Shown: positions 17,703 through 26,387, numbered from the stretch's first letter. The stretch: 64,000 bases of DNA from 2-12-FULL-35-15 sp036386835 (GCA_036386835.1 DASVUX010000034.1:1-64000), one strand, 5' to 3'. Program-made: numbers and translations. The notes: generated from the sequence alone by a model not told the origin.

Positions 17703-19148
17703 CTATTTAAGCTTTATACACACATTCTTTGGTTCCGTAAAAAAGTGGAAGGCTTCAAACCCGCCTTCACGCCCAACACCCGAACCTTTTACGCCCCCGA
17801 ATGGAGTCCTGAGGTCCCTCAGCAGCCAGCAGTTGATCCACACAATCCCTGCATGAATGTTATGGGCGATGTTATGCGCCCGTGTAAGGTTTTCCGTCCA
17901 GACAACAGAAGCAAGGCCATATTCGGTGCTGTTTGCATACATCAGCGCTTCTTCTTCCGTATCAAAAGGCATGATGGTAACTACCGGTCCGAAGATCTCT
18001 TCCTGGTTTGTCCTGCAGTTGTATGGCAAGCCTTCAATAACTGTCGGGGCGATATAATATCCTTCTGAAAACTCTCCTTCCGGCTTCACCTGCTCTCCCC
18101 CGCAAAGCACAGTACCGCCTTCCGTCTTGGCCAATTCCACATACGACAAGATCTTTTCCATGTGTGATTTGGAAACTACTGCCCCAAGCCTGCTTTCTGG
18201 ATCAGTTGGGTTACCTACTTTCATTTTTTTAACACGCGAAACGAATTCTGTTCTGAATTTCTCATACAGGCTTCTCTCAACAAGTATGCGTGACCCGCAA
18301 AGGCAGATCTGTCCCTGGTTTGCAAAAGATGAACTTAAAGTGGTCTTGATCATTTTCTCAAAATCGCAGTCAGCGAAAATGATATTGGGGTTTTTACCGC
18401 CTAATTCAAGTGACAATTTTTTAAACATTGGTGCGGCCACCCTCGCGATCTCCGCCCCGGTTTTGGTCCCGCCTGTAAAGGAGATCAGCGGGATTTTTGG
18501 ATGGGCTGTTATGGCAGCGCCAACTTTATGTCCGTAGCCATGAACAATATTTAACACGCCTTTTGGTAAGCCAGCTTCAATGCATAATTCCGAAAGCAGG
18601 TAAGCTGTCATCGGTGTGATCTCTGAGGGTTTTGCAACCACACAATTCCCGGATGCAATAGCAGGCGCAATCTTCCATGTGAACAGGTAAAGCGGAAGAT
18701 TCCAGGGGGAGATGCATCCTGCAACACCAACCGGGCTTCTCAATGTGTAATTTATGGCACTGTCCTCCATTGAATGGCTTTCAGAAGCATAATGCAATAT
18801 GGCGGTTGCGTAGAAATGGAAATTGCTTGCTGCACGTGGAATATCCACGAGCTTGGCAAGCGAAACAGGTTTGCCATTGTCAACTGATTCCGCAAGAGCC
18901 AGGCGGTCCATGTTCTTTTCGATCAGCTCAGAGACCTTCAGCATAATGCGCGATCTGTCTTCTTTCGGAGTGTTACTCCAGGAAGGAAACGCTTTCAAAG
19001 CTGCTTCAGCGGCAAGTTCTACATCGCGTTCGTCAGAGTCAGGAATTAATGAATAAACTTTCCCGATAGCAGGATTATAGTTGTCGATGTATTGTTTTCC
19101 GATAGGTTCGATTAACTCACCGTTGATATAATTTTGAATTTTTTTCAT
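17703..19148 (-). CDS. Aldehyde dehydrogenase, 2-aminomuconate-6-semialdehyde type
   Basis: The 481-residue NAD-dependent aldehyde dehydrogenase has N150 in 'SPWNLP', E248 in 'LELGGKNP' and the catalytic C282 in 'QGQICLCG'. The strip 'CWLLRDLRTPFGGVKGSG' near residue 445 is characteristic of the group that oxidises 2-aminomuconate or 2-hydroxymuconate semialdehyde; its arginine binds the substrate carboxylate. The expected reaction is 2-aminomuconate semialdehyde to 2-aminomuconate in the kynurenine route. A 2-aminomuconate deaminase-like RidA protein at 5.1 kb and a glutaryl-CoA dehydrogenase at 46.6 kb fit the same pathway. The gene stands alone. ALDH family is certain; substrate is inferred. 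Confidence 0.85.
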   Translation of the reverse strand: MKKIQNYINGELIEPIGKQYIDNYNPAIGKVYSLIPDSDERDVELAAEAALKAFPSWSNTPKEDRSRIMLKVSELIEKNMDRLALAESVDNGKPVSLAKLVDIPRAASNFHFYATAILHYASESHSMEDSAINYTLRSPVGVAGCISPWNLPLYLFTWKIAPAIASGNCVVAKPSEITPMTAYLLSELCIEAGLPKGVLNIVHGYGHKVGAAITAHPKIPLISFTGGTKTGAEIARVAAPMFKKLSLELGGKNPNIIFADCDFEKMIKTTLSSSFANQGQICLCGSRILVERSLYEKFRTEFVSRVKKMKVGNPTDPESRLGAVVSKSHMEKILSYVELAKTEGGTVLCGGEQVKPEGEFSEGYYIAPTVIEGLPYNCRTNQEEIFGPVVTIMPFDTEEEALMYANSTEYGLASVVWTENLTRAHNIAHNIHAGIVWINCWLLRDLRTPFGGVKGSGVGREGGFEAFHFFTEPKNVCIKLK

Positions 19149-19262
19149 TTTAAATTTACAAGAGTGGCAGGGTTAACGGATTTGCACAGAGTCTGCGCTT
19201 ACTTTTCTTTTCTCAGTTTTTTCCTGTGGTGAAAGATTTCTCTAAAATTACTAAAAAAAACA

Positions 19263-19288
19263 AAAGAGGGCCTCATCAGGCCCTCTTT
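19263..19288 (-). terminator. Intrinsic terminator of the 19308-19991 gene
   Basis: A perfect 11-bp stem (19263-19273 with 19278-19288) with a 4-base loop is followed on the minus strand by TGTTTTTTTT. It is about 20 bases after the stop codon. Confidence 0.85.
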
Positions 19289-19307
19289 CGCACATGGGGT
19301 TGCCAGA

Positions 19308-19991
19308 TTACTTTATGATAATCTTGTCGGTAGTGGATTCCATATTCTGGATAATATTAAGGAAATAAGTGCCTTTCTCAAGTTTTATCTCCTTACGGTA
19401 TTTTCCGCCTGCTTTCTGGGTTTCATAAAAGGTCTGTTTCCCGTTCTCATCCAGTAAGCTAATGTTCAGCGGCTCCTTGCTGCCTGTTTCGATTTCTATT
19501 TTGGCAATGTTGTTATTCACATGAATGTTAAGGTTCATCTTCCCTTTTCCTTCAGCTTCATCTGTCATAACCCGCGAACGTTTTACAACCGTCCTTTTAT
19601 CATCTTTGCCTTCCTTGCGGTCTCCGTCACGTTTGATGACTATCCTGGTTTCTTTTCCGTCTTCATCCGTAGTTACTTCAACATCCTCTCCATTCCCCTC
19701 GCCAATGCTGTAGGCATAAGCCATTGCGTCAGCATGCCTGGCGTCATCCGCGTTAATGATTATTTTCTTTTTGATCACCTTTTTTCCATCTTCCCCATCT
19801 TCATTAATAACCATGGTGATCTGTTTTTCAAATTCAGCAATCTCTTTATCCCCGATCTCTTTTTCGCTGATGGTTGTATCGCCATTAATGATGGTCATAG
19901 TCTTTACTTTCGCTTTTTGCCCGCAGGCGCTGCCTGTTATCGCAATAGCAGTTAATAAAGCCGCAGCTTGTTTTTTGTATGGTAATTTCAT
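19308..19991 (-). CDS. Exported acidic/basic protein with T9SS-like C-terminal domain
   Basis: The 227-residue protein begins with a basic, hydrophobic signal peptide (about 1-24; 'GSAC' could be a weak lipobox). The middle (30-150) is highly charged, with alternating Asp/Glu and Lys/Arg strands such as 'KKVIKKKIIINADD'. The last 70 residues, from 'LNIHVNNN' to 'DKIIIK', look like the beta-sandwich of type-A T9SS sorting domains. A full Shine-Dalgarno sequence (AGGAGG) precedes the ATG, which is unusual in this phylum. It is divergent from a two-component system, and four TGTTAA repeats lie between them. It may be a target or partner of that system. No named family. Confidence 0.6.
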   Translation of the reverse strand: MKLPYKKQAAALLTAIAITGSACGQKAKVKTMTIINGDTTISEKEIGDKEIAEFEKQITMVINEDGEDGKKVIKKKIIINADDARHADAMAYAYSIGEGNGEDVEVTTDEDGKETRIVIKRDGDRKEGKDDKRTVVKRSRVMTDEAEGKGKMNLNIHVNNNIAKIEIETGSKEPLNISLLDENGKQTFYETQKAGGKYRKEIKLEKGTYFLNIIQNMESTTDKIIIK

Positions 19992-20045
19992 TTGTCCTCC
20001 TTTTTTTAGATTGATTTATAAGTTTAGAGTTTGAATATTGCAGGA

Positions 20046-20053
20046 CAAACATA
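20046..20053 (-). promoter_or_regulatory. -7 element of the 19308-19991 gene
   Basis: The reverse complement reads TATGTTTG, a perfect TAnnTTTG box. Its -33 region falls in the TGTTAA repeats, so the repeats could control this promoter. Confidence 0.6.
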
Positions 20054-20072
20054 GCCTGACTTTCTTCTGCCA

Positions 20073-20111
20073 GCTGTTAATGCGCTGTTAATCGCTGTTA
20101 AATTATGTTAA
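20073..20111. promoter_or_regulatory. Four phased TGTTAA direct repeats, probable OmpR-type operator
   Basis: TGTTAA occurs at 20075-20080, 20086-20091, 20096-20101 and 20106-20111, with start-to-start spacings of 11, 10 and 10 bases. The first three are preceded by GC. One helical turn between direct repeats is how OmpR/PhoB-family regulators bind DNA. The repeats cover the -33 regions of both divergent promoters. The adjoining OmpR-type regulator is the obvious candidate; binding is inference. Confidence 0.55.
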
Positions 20112-20138
20112 CCCTTTATGCTGTCATGGAGAATAATT

Positions 20139-20146
20139 TATTTTTG
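20139..20146 (+). promoter_or_regulatory. -7 element of the sensor kinase operon
   Basis: TATTTTTG matches TAnnTTTG. Only 6 bases separate it from the ATG at 20153, so the mRNA would be leaderless or nearly so if this box is used. Confidence 0.45.
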
Positions 20147-20152
20147 TTTTAA

Positions 20153-21754
20153 ATGAATAAAGGTAATCTCGGTATTATAACTGTTATGGCAAGCCTGGCG
20201 CTGATCGGGCTTATTACGATCCAGGTTTACTGGATTAATAACTCAGTTGAGATCGGGAAGGAGCGTTTTGAACAGAGTGTGAACGAAGCCCTCAATAATG
20301 TTGTGCTCCGGATGGAAAAGCACATGGCGGCTGCACAGATCACCAGGAAATTTAATTTCAGGAAACAGGGGATGCGTACGTATTCTCCCGGTGACAGCCT
20401 CGCAGGAAACCTGGAGCTTGATGAACAGCATTATTCAATGCCTGAAAATAAATTAAAGGTTAAGATCTACGAAGAGTTTACCGAAGATTCAAATGGCGTG
20501 ATCACAAAAAAAACACGTCAGAAAAGTTACGGCAGCGACAGTCTTTCTCCTGAGGTATTGTCGCGACTCGAAGCAGATGGCCCGCATCTCCCGGAAATGA
20601 GTGATTCCGTAGAATTAAAGAATAAATGGTATAACCAGCAGAACGCCATGGTAAATGATATTTTCGATGAGCTGGTAAGCGTGAATATTTATAATGATTA
20701 CAACCGCAAGGTTGATAAGAAGCTCCTCGATTCAGTACTAAAAGTGGAGCTGCTGGAGAAGGGGATTACGGCAGAATATGTTTTTGGTGTTACCAGTTCT
20801 AAAACTATGCCTTTGGATTCTGCCGGACTGGAGAGTACTGAGAAAAAACTCTATCATTCACCATATAAAGTGAACCTGTCTCCCGACAATATTTTTATCA
20901 AGCCTCAGTATTTATCTGTCTACTTTCCCGGGCAGAAGCGTTACCTCCTGAGTTCCATGTGGTTTATGCTCCTGGTTTCACTGGCATTCATGATAGCATT
21001 GGTATTCTCTTTTTATTATACGATCTCCACTATTTTCAAGCAAAAGAAATTATCGGAGATCAAAAATGATTTCATCAGTAATATGACCCATGAGTTCAAG
21101 ACCCCGATCTCCACGATCTCTCTTGCTTGTGAAGTGCTCAATGACCGGTCTATTGAGAAATCCCCAGAGCGCGTCAGCACATATGTGAAAATGATTGGAG
21201 ATGAGAATAAGCGGCTCAGCCTTTTAGTGGAAAATATTCTTCAGACAGCGATACTAGATAAAGGGCAGCTTAAACTGAAGATCCAGAGCATTGATATCCA
21301 TAACCTCATCGAACAAACGATCACTAATATAAAGCTCCAGGTAGAAAACAAGGACGGTGAGATTACTACTGATCTGAAGGCGGCAATACCTGTTATCAGC
21401 GGTGACAGGATCCACATCACCAATATCGTATTTAACCTGATTGATAACGCCCTGAAGTATTCCGATTCACATCCTAAAATAAAGATCCTTACACGGAGCG
21501 ATAATGAAGGCATATTTATTTCGGTACAGGATAACGGTATTGGGATAAGCAAGGAGAACCAAAAACGTATATTTGATACAATGTACCGTGTGCCTACGGG
21601 GAATATCCATAATGTTAAGGGTTTCGGGCTGGGACTCAGTTATGTGAAAGCAGTGGTTGAAAAGCATGGCGGTTCAATTAATGTAAGCAGTGAACTGGGA
21701 AAAGGAAGTAATTTTACAGTGTATTTACCATATTCAGAAACAAACAACGATTAA
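20153..21754 (+). CDS. Sensor histidine kinase
   Basis: The 533-residue membrane kinase has a first helix at 6-27, a periplasmic sensor region of about 235 residues with no family I recognise, and a second helix at about 268-291. The phospho-accepting H313 is in 'SNMTHEFKTPIS'. The ATP-binding domain has the N box with N428 and N432, the G1 box D460-NGIG, and the G2 box 'GFGLGLS' at 490-496. It is a HisKA/HATPase_c kinase resembling the RprX type of Bacteroidota. The stop is one base before the ATG of the response regulator, so the two form an operon. It is divergent from an exported charged protein across the TGTTAA repeats. Confidence 0.93.
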   Translation: MNKGNLGIITVMASLALIGLITIQVYWINNSVEIGKERFEQSVNEALNNVVLRMEKHMAAAQITRKFNFRKQGMRTYSPGDSLAGNLELDEQHYSMPENKLKVKIYEEFTEDSNGVITKKTRQKSYGSDSLSPEVLSRLEADGPHLPEMSDSVELKNKWYNQQNAMVNDIFDELVSVNIYNDYNRKVDKKLLDSVLKVELLEKGITAEYVFGVTSSKTMPLDSAGLESTEKKLYHSPYKVNLSPDNIFIKPQYLSVYFPGQKRYLLSSMWFMLLVSLAFMIALVFSFYYTISTIFKQKKLSEIKNDFISNMTHEFKTPISTISLACEVLNDRSIEKSPERVSTYVKMIGDENKRLSLLVENILQTAILDKGQLKLKIQSIDIHNLIEQTITNIKLQVENKDGEITTDLKAAIPVISGDRIHITNIVFNLIDNALKYSDSHPKIKILTRSDNEGIFISVQDNGIGISKENQKRIFDTMYRVPTGNIHNVKGFGLGLSYVKAVVEKHGGSINVSSELGKGSNFTVYLPYSETNND

Positions 21755-21755
21755 T

Positions 21756-22457
21756 ATGCAGGCAGAAAAATTAAAGATCCTACTGGTTGAAGATGATAGC
21801 AACCTGGGAACACTTCTCAGGGAATATCTTGAAGCTAAAGGTTTTCACACTACCCTTGCAGTAAACGGCAAGGAAGGATTTGATGTCTTTTCCAGGGATA
21901 AATTCAATATTTGCATCCTTGATGTAATGATGCCAGTGAAAGATGGTTATACGCTGGCTAAGGAGATCCGTGCTATTGATGCGAACGTGCCCATCGTGTT
22001 CCTTACAGCCAAATCAATGAAAGAGGATACAATAGAAGGTTTCAATGCAGGTGCGGATGATTACATCACCAAGCCGTTCAGCATGGAAGAGCTGCTTGCC
22101 AGGATCAAAGCGATTTTACGCAGAACGGAAATAAAAGTGAATGCAAATGACAGCCAGTCGGAGTTCAGCATCGGCAGCTATAAGTTCGATTACCAGCACC
22201 AGACCCTGAGCCTTAAGGATTCCCAGCAAAAGCTTACAACGAAAGAAGCTGACCTTTTGAAATTATTATGTCTTCACGGGAATGATATCCTTGACAGGAA
22301 TTTTGCCCTTAAAGCGATCTGGAATGATGACAACTACTTTAATGGCAGGAGCATGGATGTTTACATTGCAAAGCTCAGGAAATATCTCAAGGATGATTCT
22401 TCTGTAGAAATCATTAATGTTCATGGAAAAGGTTTTAAGCTCCTAATGGGTAAATAG
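21756..22457 (+). CDS. OmpR/PhoB-family response regulator
   Basis: The 233-residue regulator has a receiver domain at 6-120 with the acidic pocket 'VEDD', phospho-acceptor D56 in 'CILDVMMP' and the conserved lysine in 'DDYITKPFS'. It is followed by a winged-helix DNA-binding domain at about 135-233, with 'LTTKEADLLKLL' and the recognition-helix strip 'SMDVYIAKLRKYL'. The ATG at 21756 follows the kinase stop after one base; a longer in-frame extension back to 21690 would overlap the kinase and is less likely. It is the cognate partner of the kinase and probably binds the phased repeats at 20073-20111. Confidence 0.93.
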   Translation: MQAEKLKILLVEDDSNLGTLLREYLEAKGFHTTLAVNGKEGFDVFSRDKFNICILDVMMPVKDGYTLAKEIRAIDANVPIVFLTAKSMKEDTIEGFNAGADDYITKPFSMEELLARIKAILRRTEIKVNANDSQSEFSIGSYKFDYQHQTLSLKDSQQKLTTKEADLLKLLCLHGNDILDRNFALKAIWNDDNYFNGRSMDVYIAKLRKYLKDDSSVEIINVHGKGFKLLMGK

Positions 22458-22562
22458 CAGTCAGACAATAATCCCGGAAATCTTACATCTGTTTTTTTAA
22501 TAATCCTTTCGGTTTACTACTCTCTCATGGTTGGCGTTCTTTTGTAGAAAAAAAACACAACC

Positions 22563-23201
22563 ATGAAAACACAATTTACTCAGACTGCAACCAGATCCAT
22601 TCAGGTATTTTTAATCACCTTCTTATCCTTACTATTAACTTCTGTACAGGCCCAGACAAAAACACCGGGGGAAGTTGGAATAAGGGGCAGCGCTTCCATC
22701 TCAGCTAATGGCTTTGGTACAATCCTTTCCCCTGCCGTATTCTATAAAAAGGGGAAAAGTAATTTTGTATTCAGCCTTACCATGCAAAAAAAGATGGACA
22801 ATGTATCCGGAGTAATGGGTACTTATGAATATACCCTTGTTGACCCTCAAAGCATGCGTGACTGTTACATTGATTGGCTTGAGCTGTACGCTTTTGTCAA
22901 TGGAGGGTATCATAAGAGTGTGTATCTTGGAGAATCTGCATCCGAGCAGGAAGGCACATCCAATGCAGAATTTAAAGCTGATCTTTCCACTGTACAGCTC
23001 AGGGCAATTGAGGGTTATGTTGGGATAGGCCTGAGAATAAACCTGGTTAAAAACCTTAAATGGTTTAATAATACAGGCTTTGGGGCTTACCAGGTAATGA
23101 ATGCACCTGCAGGTTTGTTTTATAACAGCAAAGCCGTTGGCTTGTCGGTAACCACAGGATTATCATATCAGTTCGGCCTCGGCAACAAACCGCGGTATTG
23201 A
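22563..23201 (+). CDS. Exported beta-barrel-like protein of unknown function
   Basis: The 212-residue protein has a signal peptide ending near VQA-Q31. The rest alternates polar and hydrophobic residues with aromatic girdles (for example 'SNFVFSLTMQKK', 'GLSVTTGLSYQFGLG') and ends in a short strand, as in small outer-membrane barrels. I do not recognise a family. It follows the two-component operon by about 105 bases with a weak -7 box (TTCTTTTG at 22537-22544), so it may be separately expressed. Confidence 0.55.
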   Translation: MKTQFTQTATRSIQVFLITFLSLLLTSVQAQTKTPGEVGIRGSASISANGFGTILSPAVFYKKGKSNFVFSLTMQKKMDNVSGVMGTYEYTLVDPQSMRDCYIDWLELYAFVNGGYHKSVYLGESASEQEGTSNAEFKADLSTVQLRAIEGYVGIGLRINLVKNLKWFNNTGFGAYQVMNAPAGLFYNSKAVGLSVTTGLSYQFGLGNKPRY

Positions 23202-24626
23202 TTACCTGGACAGCTTTAATAATTGCTGCTGGCTGATGTGAAGATTCGAAAGTATGCTTTCAGGGCCGGTATTTGTAAGCGATATCAGCTTCCAGGTCTC
23301 GGTCAGTTTTTCAAGTTTCCCTGCAGATTTATTAGCTAAGGCAATCTTAAACATCTTTATGAAGAGAAGTGCTGCATGGTATTTGATCTCATCCTCCTCG
23401 GTTATTTTCCTGCTGATGCTGCGGAGAGTGATCTCTGCCTGGTCAGATTTTTCAGAAAGCAGGAAAAGCAGGATCTGGAATAATTTCACTTCGATTTCAG
23501 AATGAAGAATGTCTTTAAAACTAACATCATTAATAAGCTTGTTTAATATTTGGGTCGCTTCCGCAATATTGCCCTTATAGAATGCGAAGAAAGCTTTATA
23601 CTTTTTGAATAGTATGTATTCGGTAATATTATCAGGTTCCGGCTCATAAATAAATTCCTCCCTGTCATCCAGCCCTTCGAACGCCTCGGTCCTGTAATTC
23701 CATTCAATCCTTGATGACAGGAACTGAAAAGCAAAGCAGGTATGATTGTATAAAAGAATCGATGCGTTAGGGTCGTCAATCTTTTCAAAGTAAACTGCCG
23801 CATTCTTATAAAGTTTCAGCTGGTTATAATACTCAAACGACAGAAAGTGGATCACATTCACAAGATGAATGTAAGTACTGTCCTCCGGGTTACTGTCAAT
23901 AATGCTGTAAGATTCCTTTAACAGATCCTCTACCGGGTTATCATTGGCCATCTCCTTCTGAACAGGTGAGAATAAAGCAAAGTGGATATTCAGGATGTTT
24001 TTGTGTAATGTAAGGCGGTGCGATTTGTGGATCCGGCACAGGCTCTCCATTTCTTTTTTATAAAGGACAAGGAAGTCGACATATTTACTGTCGCGCGTCA
24101 CATTCAGCATTGACAGAGTCTTGCTGAAAAGCGATAAGATCTCCTCTGCACGGTCCTGTGCAAGGTTATAAGCTACAAATTTATTATAGAGCTGCTGATA
24201 ATCGTAGTATTTGGAAGAGTAAACGTGAAGCTTCCTCAATGCTTTGTAAACGGTAATAAGCTCATTCGGCATATCATTCTTCAAAAGTTCCGTTTCCATC
24301 TTCTGGATAAGCCCTGCAGCAGTTTCCTTCGGTGCCTTGTAGATCAGGTGTTCGATGTTTGCAACATTCTGAAGCAGTTCGATCCTTGTGTCACGGGTCG
24401 ATTTATACAGGAATTCCTGGATCTTGTCAAAGAGCCTCGACTTTAATGTATAAAAGGCCGCGGTCTTAATGTCAAGCTCTTCCTGGATATCTTTATCAGA
24501 ACGTTTATTGCTGCGGTAGTAATTCAGAAGGGTAAGGAACTTATCAGCTTTGCTGGTAGTGAACTGTTCACACAGCATTAAGTAATCCTTTTCATTTAGT
24601 TGCGCTACAATTTTTTCTATCTTCAT
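23202..24626 (-). CDS. Helical repeat protein with an HTH-like N-terminus
   Basis: The 474-residue protein is almost wholly alpha-helical and soluble, with no signal peptide. Residues 35-70 ('NKRSDKDIQEELDIK', then 'FYTLKSRLFDKI') have the layout of a helix-turn-helix. The rest has TPR-like spacing of aromatic and small residues, without a clean TPR consensus. It lies 30 bases downstream of a stand-alone receiver protein on the same strand, so it may be the output partner of that receiver. The function is not known; DNA binding is a guess from the N-terminus. Confidence 0.55.
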   Translation of the reverse strand: MKIEKIVAQLNEKDYLMLCEQFTTSKADKFLTLLNYYRSNKRSDKDIQEELDIKTAAFYTLKSRLFDKIQEFLYKSTRDTRIELLQNVANIEHLIYKAPKETAAGLIQKMETELLKNDMPNELITVYKALRKLHVYSSKYYDYQQLYNKFVAYNLAQDRAEEILSLFSKTLSMLNVTRDSKYVDFLVLYKKEMESLCRIHKSHRLTLHKNILNIHFALFSPVQKEMANDNPVEDLLKESYSIIDSNPEDSTYIHLVNVIHFLSFEYYNQLKLYKNAAVYFEKIDDPNASILLYNHTCFAFQFLSSRIEWNYRTEAFEGLDDREEFIYEPEPDNITEYILFKKYKAFFAFYKGNIAEATQILNKLINDVSFKDILHSEIEVKLFQILLFLLSEKSDQAEITLRSISRKITEEDEIKYHAALLFIKMFKIALANKSAGKLEKLTETWKLISLTNTGPESILSNLHISQQQLLKLSR

Positions 24627-24656
24627 ACAACGGCAAGAACAGCAGTGTGCTTAAAA

Positions 24657-25124
24657 CTACAGCCTCATGCTGCGTGTAAGGCTGGTATTCATGACGAAAT
24701 TTAAGGTTTTTTTCCGAACGAGTAAGTTGATCTCATCTAAATTATTTTTCATAAGGGGTTTGTGAAAGAAAGTGATCACTGATTTGTAATTACTGGTTCT
24801 TTCAACATCTGCAGGATTAACCGAACTGGTTAAAATTACGATCGAAATATTATTCCTGACGCGTGCCGACAATAATTCAAAAGCTTCAAGAAATTCATAG
24901 CCATTGATCTCCGGCATTTCCAGGTCAAGCAAAAGGATGGCAGGTAATGGCAGTACATCTGAGTTGCTGAGTGAAATAAGATGCTTCAAAGCAGCAGTGG
25001 ACCTAGTGAACGCGATAATATCCTTTGCAAAATTGTACCGGCTGATCACTCTTTTATTTACAAAGTTGTCAATTGAGCTGTCATCGACCAGCATGATCTG
25101 GTCGTGTAAAAGTATGTTTTCCAT
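24657..25124 (-). CDS. Stand-alone response regulator receiver
   Basis: The 155-residue CheY-like protein has the acidic pair D14-D15, the phospho-acceptor D67 in 'LLLDLEMPEING', the Thr/Ser site in 'VILTSS' and the conserved lysine in 'FFHKPL'. No output domain is attached; about 15 residues follow the receiver. A perfect Bacteroidota promoter lies just upstream and a helical repeat protein follows 30 bases downstream. It is similar to the next receiver (25261-25680), so the two probably arose by duplication. Confidence 0.88.
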   Translation of the reverse strand: MENILLHDQIMLVDDSSIDNFVNKRVISRYNFAKDIIAFTRSTAALKHLISLSNSDVLPLPAILLLDLEMPEINGYEFLEAFELLSARVRNNISIVILTSSVNPADVERTSNYKSVITFFHKPLMKNNLDEINLLVRKKTLNFVMNTSLTRSMRL

Positions 25125-25141
25125 GTTAGTAGTTTATGCTG

Positions 25142-25172
25142 CAAAAATAGGCAGGAAGCGATGCAGCACAAA
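25142..25172 (-). promoter_or_regulatory. Perfect promoter of the receiver-helical-repeat operon
   Basis: On the minus strand TTTG (25169-25172) is followed by 19 bases and TATTTTTG (25142-25149), an exact match to the consensus. The ATG is 17 bases downstream. Confidence 0.8.
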
Positions 25173-25260
25173 GCCACAGTGGCCGGAGAAGTTGCCTCTG
25201 TAAGGTTTTGAGGGAATTTGTGGTGAAGGGTTATTTGCAGTTGAAGGTACTGAACAATCT

Positions 25261-25680
25261 TTACAGTTCAGCCAATTCGGATTCTGTCAATGGCTTATGT
25301 AGGAACTTTACTACATTCTTATAGCTCTTGCTTTTTTCGGTATCAAGCGGGTTTAGCGATGTTGTAAGCATCACAATCTTGATCTGGTTGCGTAATTTTT
25401 CAGAAAATTTTTCAAATTCTTCAAGGAAATGGAAACCATCCAGGATGGGCATGTTTATATCAAGAAGAATGTATGATGGAATAAGTTCCACCGGCATTTC
25501 GGAGATAGTTACTTCAATGTTCTTTAAGAACTCAAGGGCGCTCTTGGTACTGGTATGCACATAAACGTTCTCAGCAAAATAATAGGCCTTGACAAGCCTT
25601 TCATTAATAAAGTTGTCAATTTCATTGTCGTCAATTAACATTACCGACCTGTATTTGTACTTAGGAGCTTTGGTTTTCAT
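25261..25680 (-). CDS. Stand-alone response regulator receiver
   Basis: The 139-residue receiver has D17-D18, the phospho-acceptor D74 in 'ILLDINMPILDG', 'VMLTTS' and 'KFLHKPL'. It has no output domain. Sequence and spacing resemble the 155-residue receiver 136 bases downstream ('IDNFINERLV' against 'IDNFVNKRVI'). A 10-bp inverted repeat lies upstream at 25701-25738. The partner kinase is not in the window. Confidence 0.88.
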   Translation of the reverse strand: MKTKAPKYKYRSVMLIDDNEIDNFINERLVKAYYFAENVYVHTSTKSALEFLKNIEVTISEMPVELIPSYILLDINMPILDGFHFLEEFEKFSEKLRNQIKIVMLTTSLNPLDTEKSKSYKNVVKFLHKPLTESELAEL

Positions 25681-25700
25681 AATTCTAAGCCGAAATTAAC

Positions 25701-25738
25701 AAAATAGTCTTTAGCGGAGAACTAATTTAGACTATTTT
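25701..25738. promoter_or_regulatory. Perfect inverted repeat upstream of a receiver gene
   Basis: AAAATAGTCT (25701-25710) and AGACTATTTT (25729-25738) form a perfect 10-bp inverted repeat separated by 18 bases. It is 20 bases upstream of the ATG of the 139-residue receiver. It could be an operator for a dimeric regulator or a weak hairpin. Confidence 0.4.
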
Positions 25739-25758
25739 ATTCCTTTCACCAAATCCAG

Positions 25759-25783
25759 CGGCCGGGATAATTAATCCCGGCCG
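25759..25783 (-). terminator. Strong hairpin after the 25793-26350 gene
   Basis: CGGCCGGGAT (25759-25768) pairs perfectly with ATCCCGGCCG (25774-25783) around AATTA. It lies just beyond the stop of the minus-strand gene. There is no U-tract. Confidence 0.6.
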
Positions 25784-25792
25784 GTAATTATT

Positions 25793-26350
25793 TTATCTTT
25801 TGGTTGTGAGCGCGTTACCCTGTTTTTCTGCTGGTCCGCTTTTCATCATTGTTTTGATATGCTTTGTATAAGTATAGTTATTGTCAAAAACATCTCTTTT
25901 GCTGTCATAGCTGATCAGTGCAACAGGGAAATCAATATAATAGTCATTCAGTTTTTCTTCCGAACTCAGGAGCTGAACATCAAATTCGTATTTAAAAATT
26001 TGCTCCAGTGATACATGAGGCGGGATAATTGTTGAAATACTTACCAGGCGGGTAATGAAACCGGGTTTAGAAATCTCGATGGTATAATGGGAGTTTACTT
26101 CCAGCTTAAATTGGAAATGATGCTCATGATGGATAGCGCTTGTTATTTCGGACCATTCCAGCTCATCGTTTTCTTTATAAAGCCTTATTTGAGCCCCATC
26201 TATGGGCAGGTTCCTGGTATCAAGTGCAATGCCATTCACTTCCAGGCATATAGTATCAGCAGAGTCTGTATTCGGGTTTGCTCCTGCGGCTAAAGGAGTT
26301 GCTAAAAAGATGTTCAGGAAAAGTGCGGTTGCGAAGAATAAGTGTTTCAT
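25793..26350 (-). CDS. Exported protein with a carboxypeptidase-regulatory-like domain
   Basis: The 185-residue protein has a signal peptide of about 22 residues. Residues 35-110 ('LEVNGIALDTRNLPIDGAQI', later 'YTIEISKPGF') resemble the small beta sandwich of carboxypeptidase-regulatory or CNA-B type seen in many Bacteroidota envelope proteins. The C-terminal part is not recognised. It is 37 bases downstream of another small exported protein on the same strand and probably shares its transcript. Confidence 0.55.
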   Translation of the reverse strand: MKHLFFATALFLNIFLATPLAAGANPNTDSADTICLEVNGIALDTRNLPIDGAQIRLYKENDELEWSEITSAIHHEHHFQFKLEVNSHYTIEISKPGFITRLVSISTIIPPHVSLEQIFKYEFDVQLLSSEEKLNDYYIDFPVALISYDSKRDVFDNNYTYTKHIKTMMKSGPAEKQGNALTTKR

Positions 26351-26387
26351 GGGAAAAATGGTTTAATGGGTTTGAAATCCTGTTATG

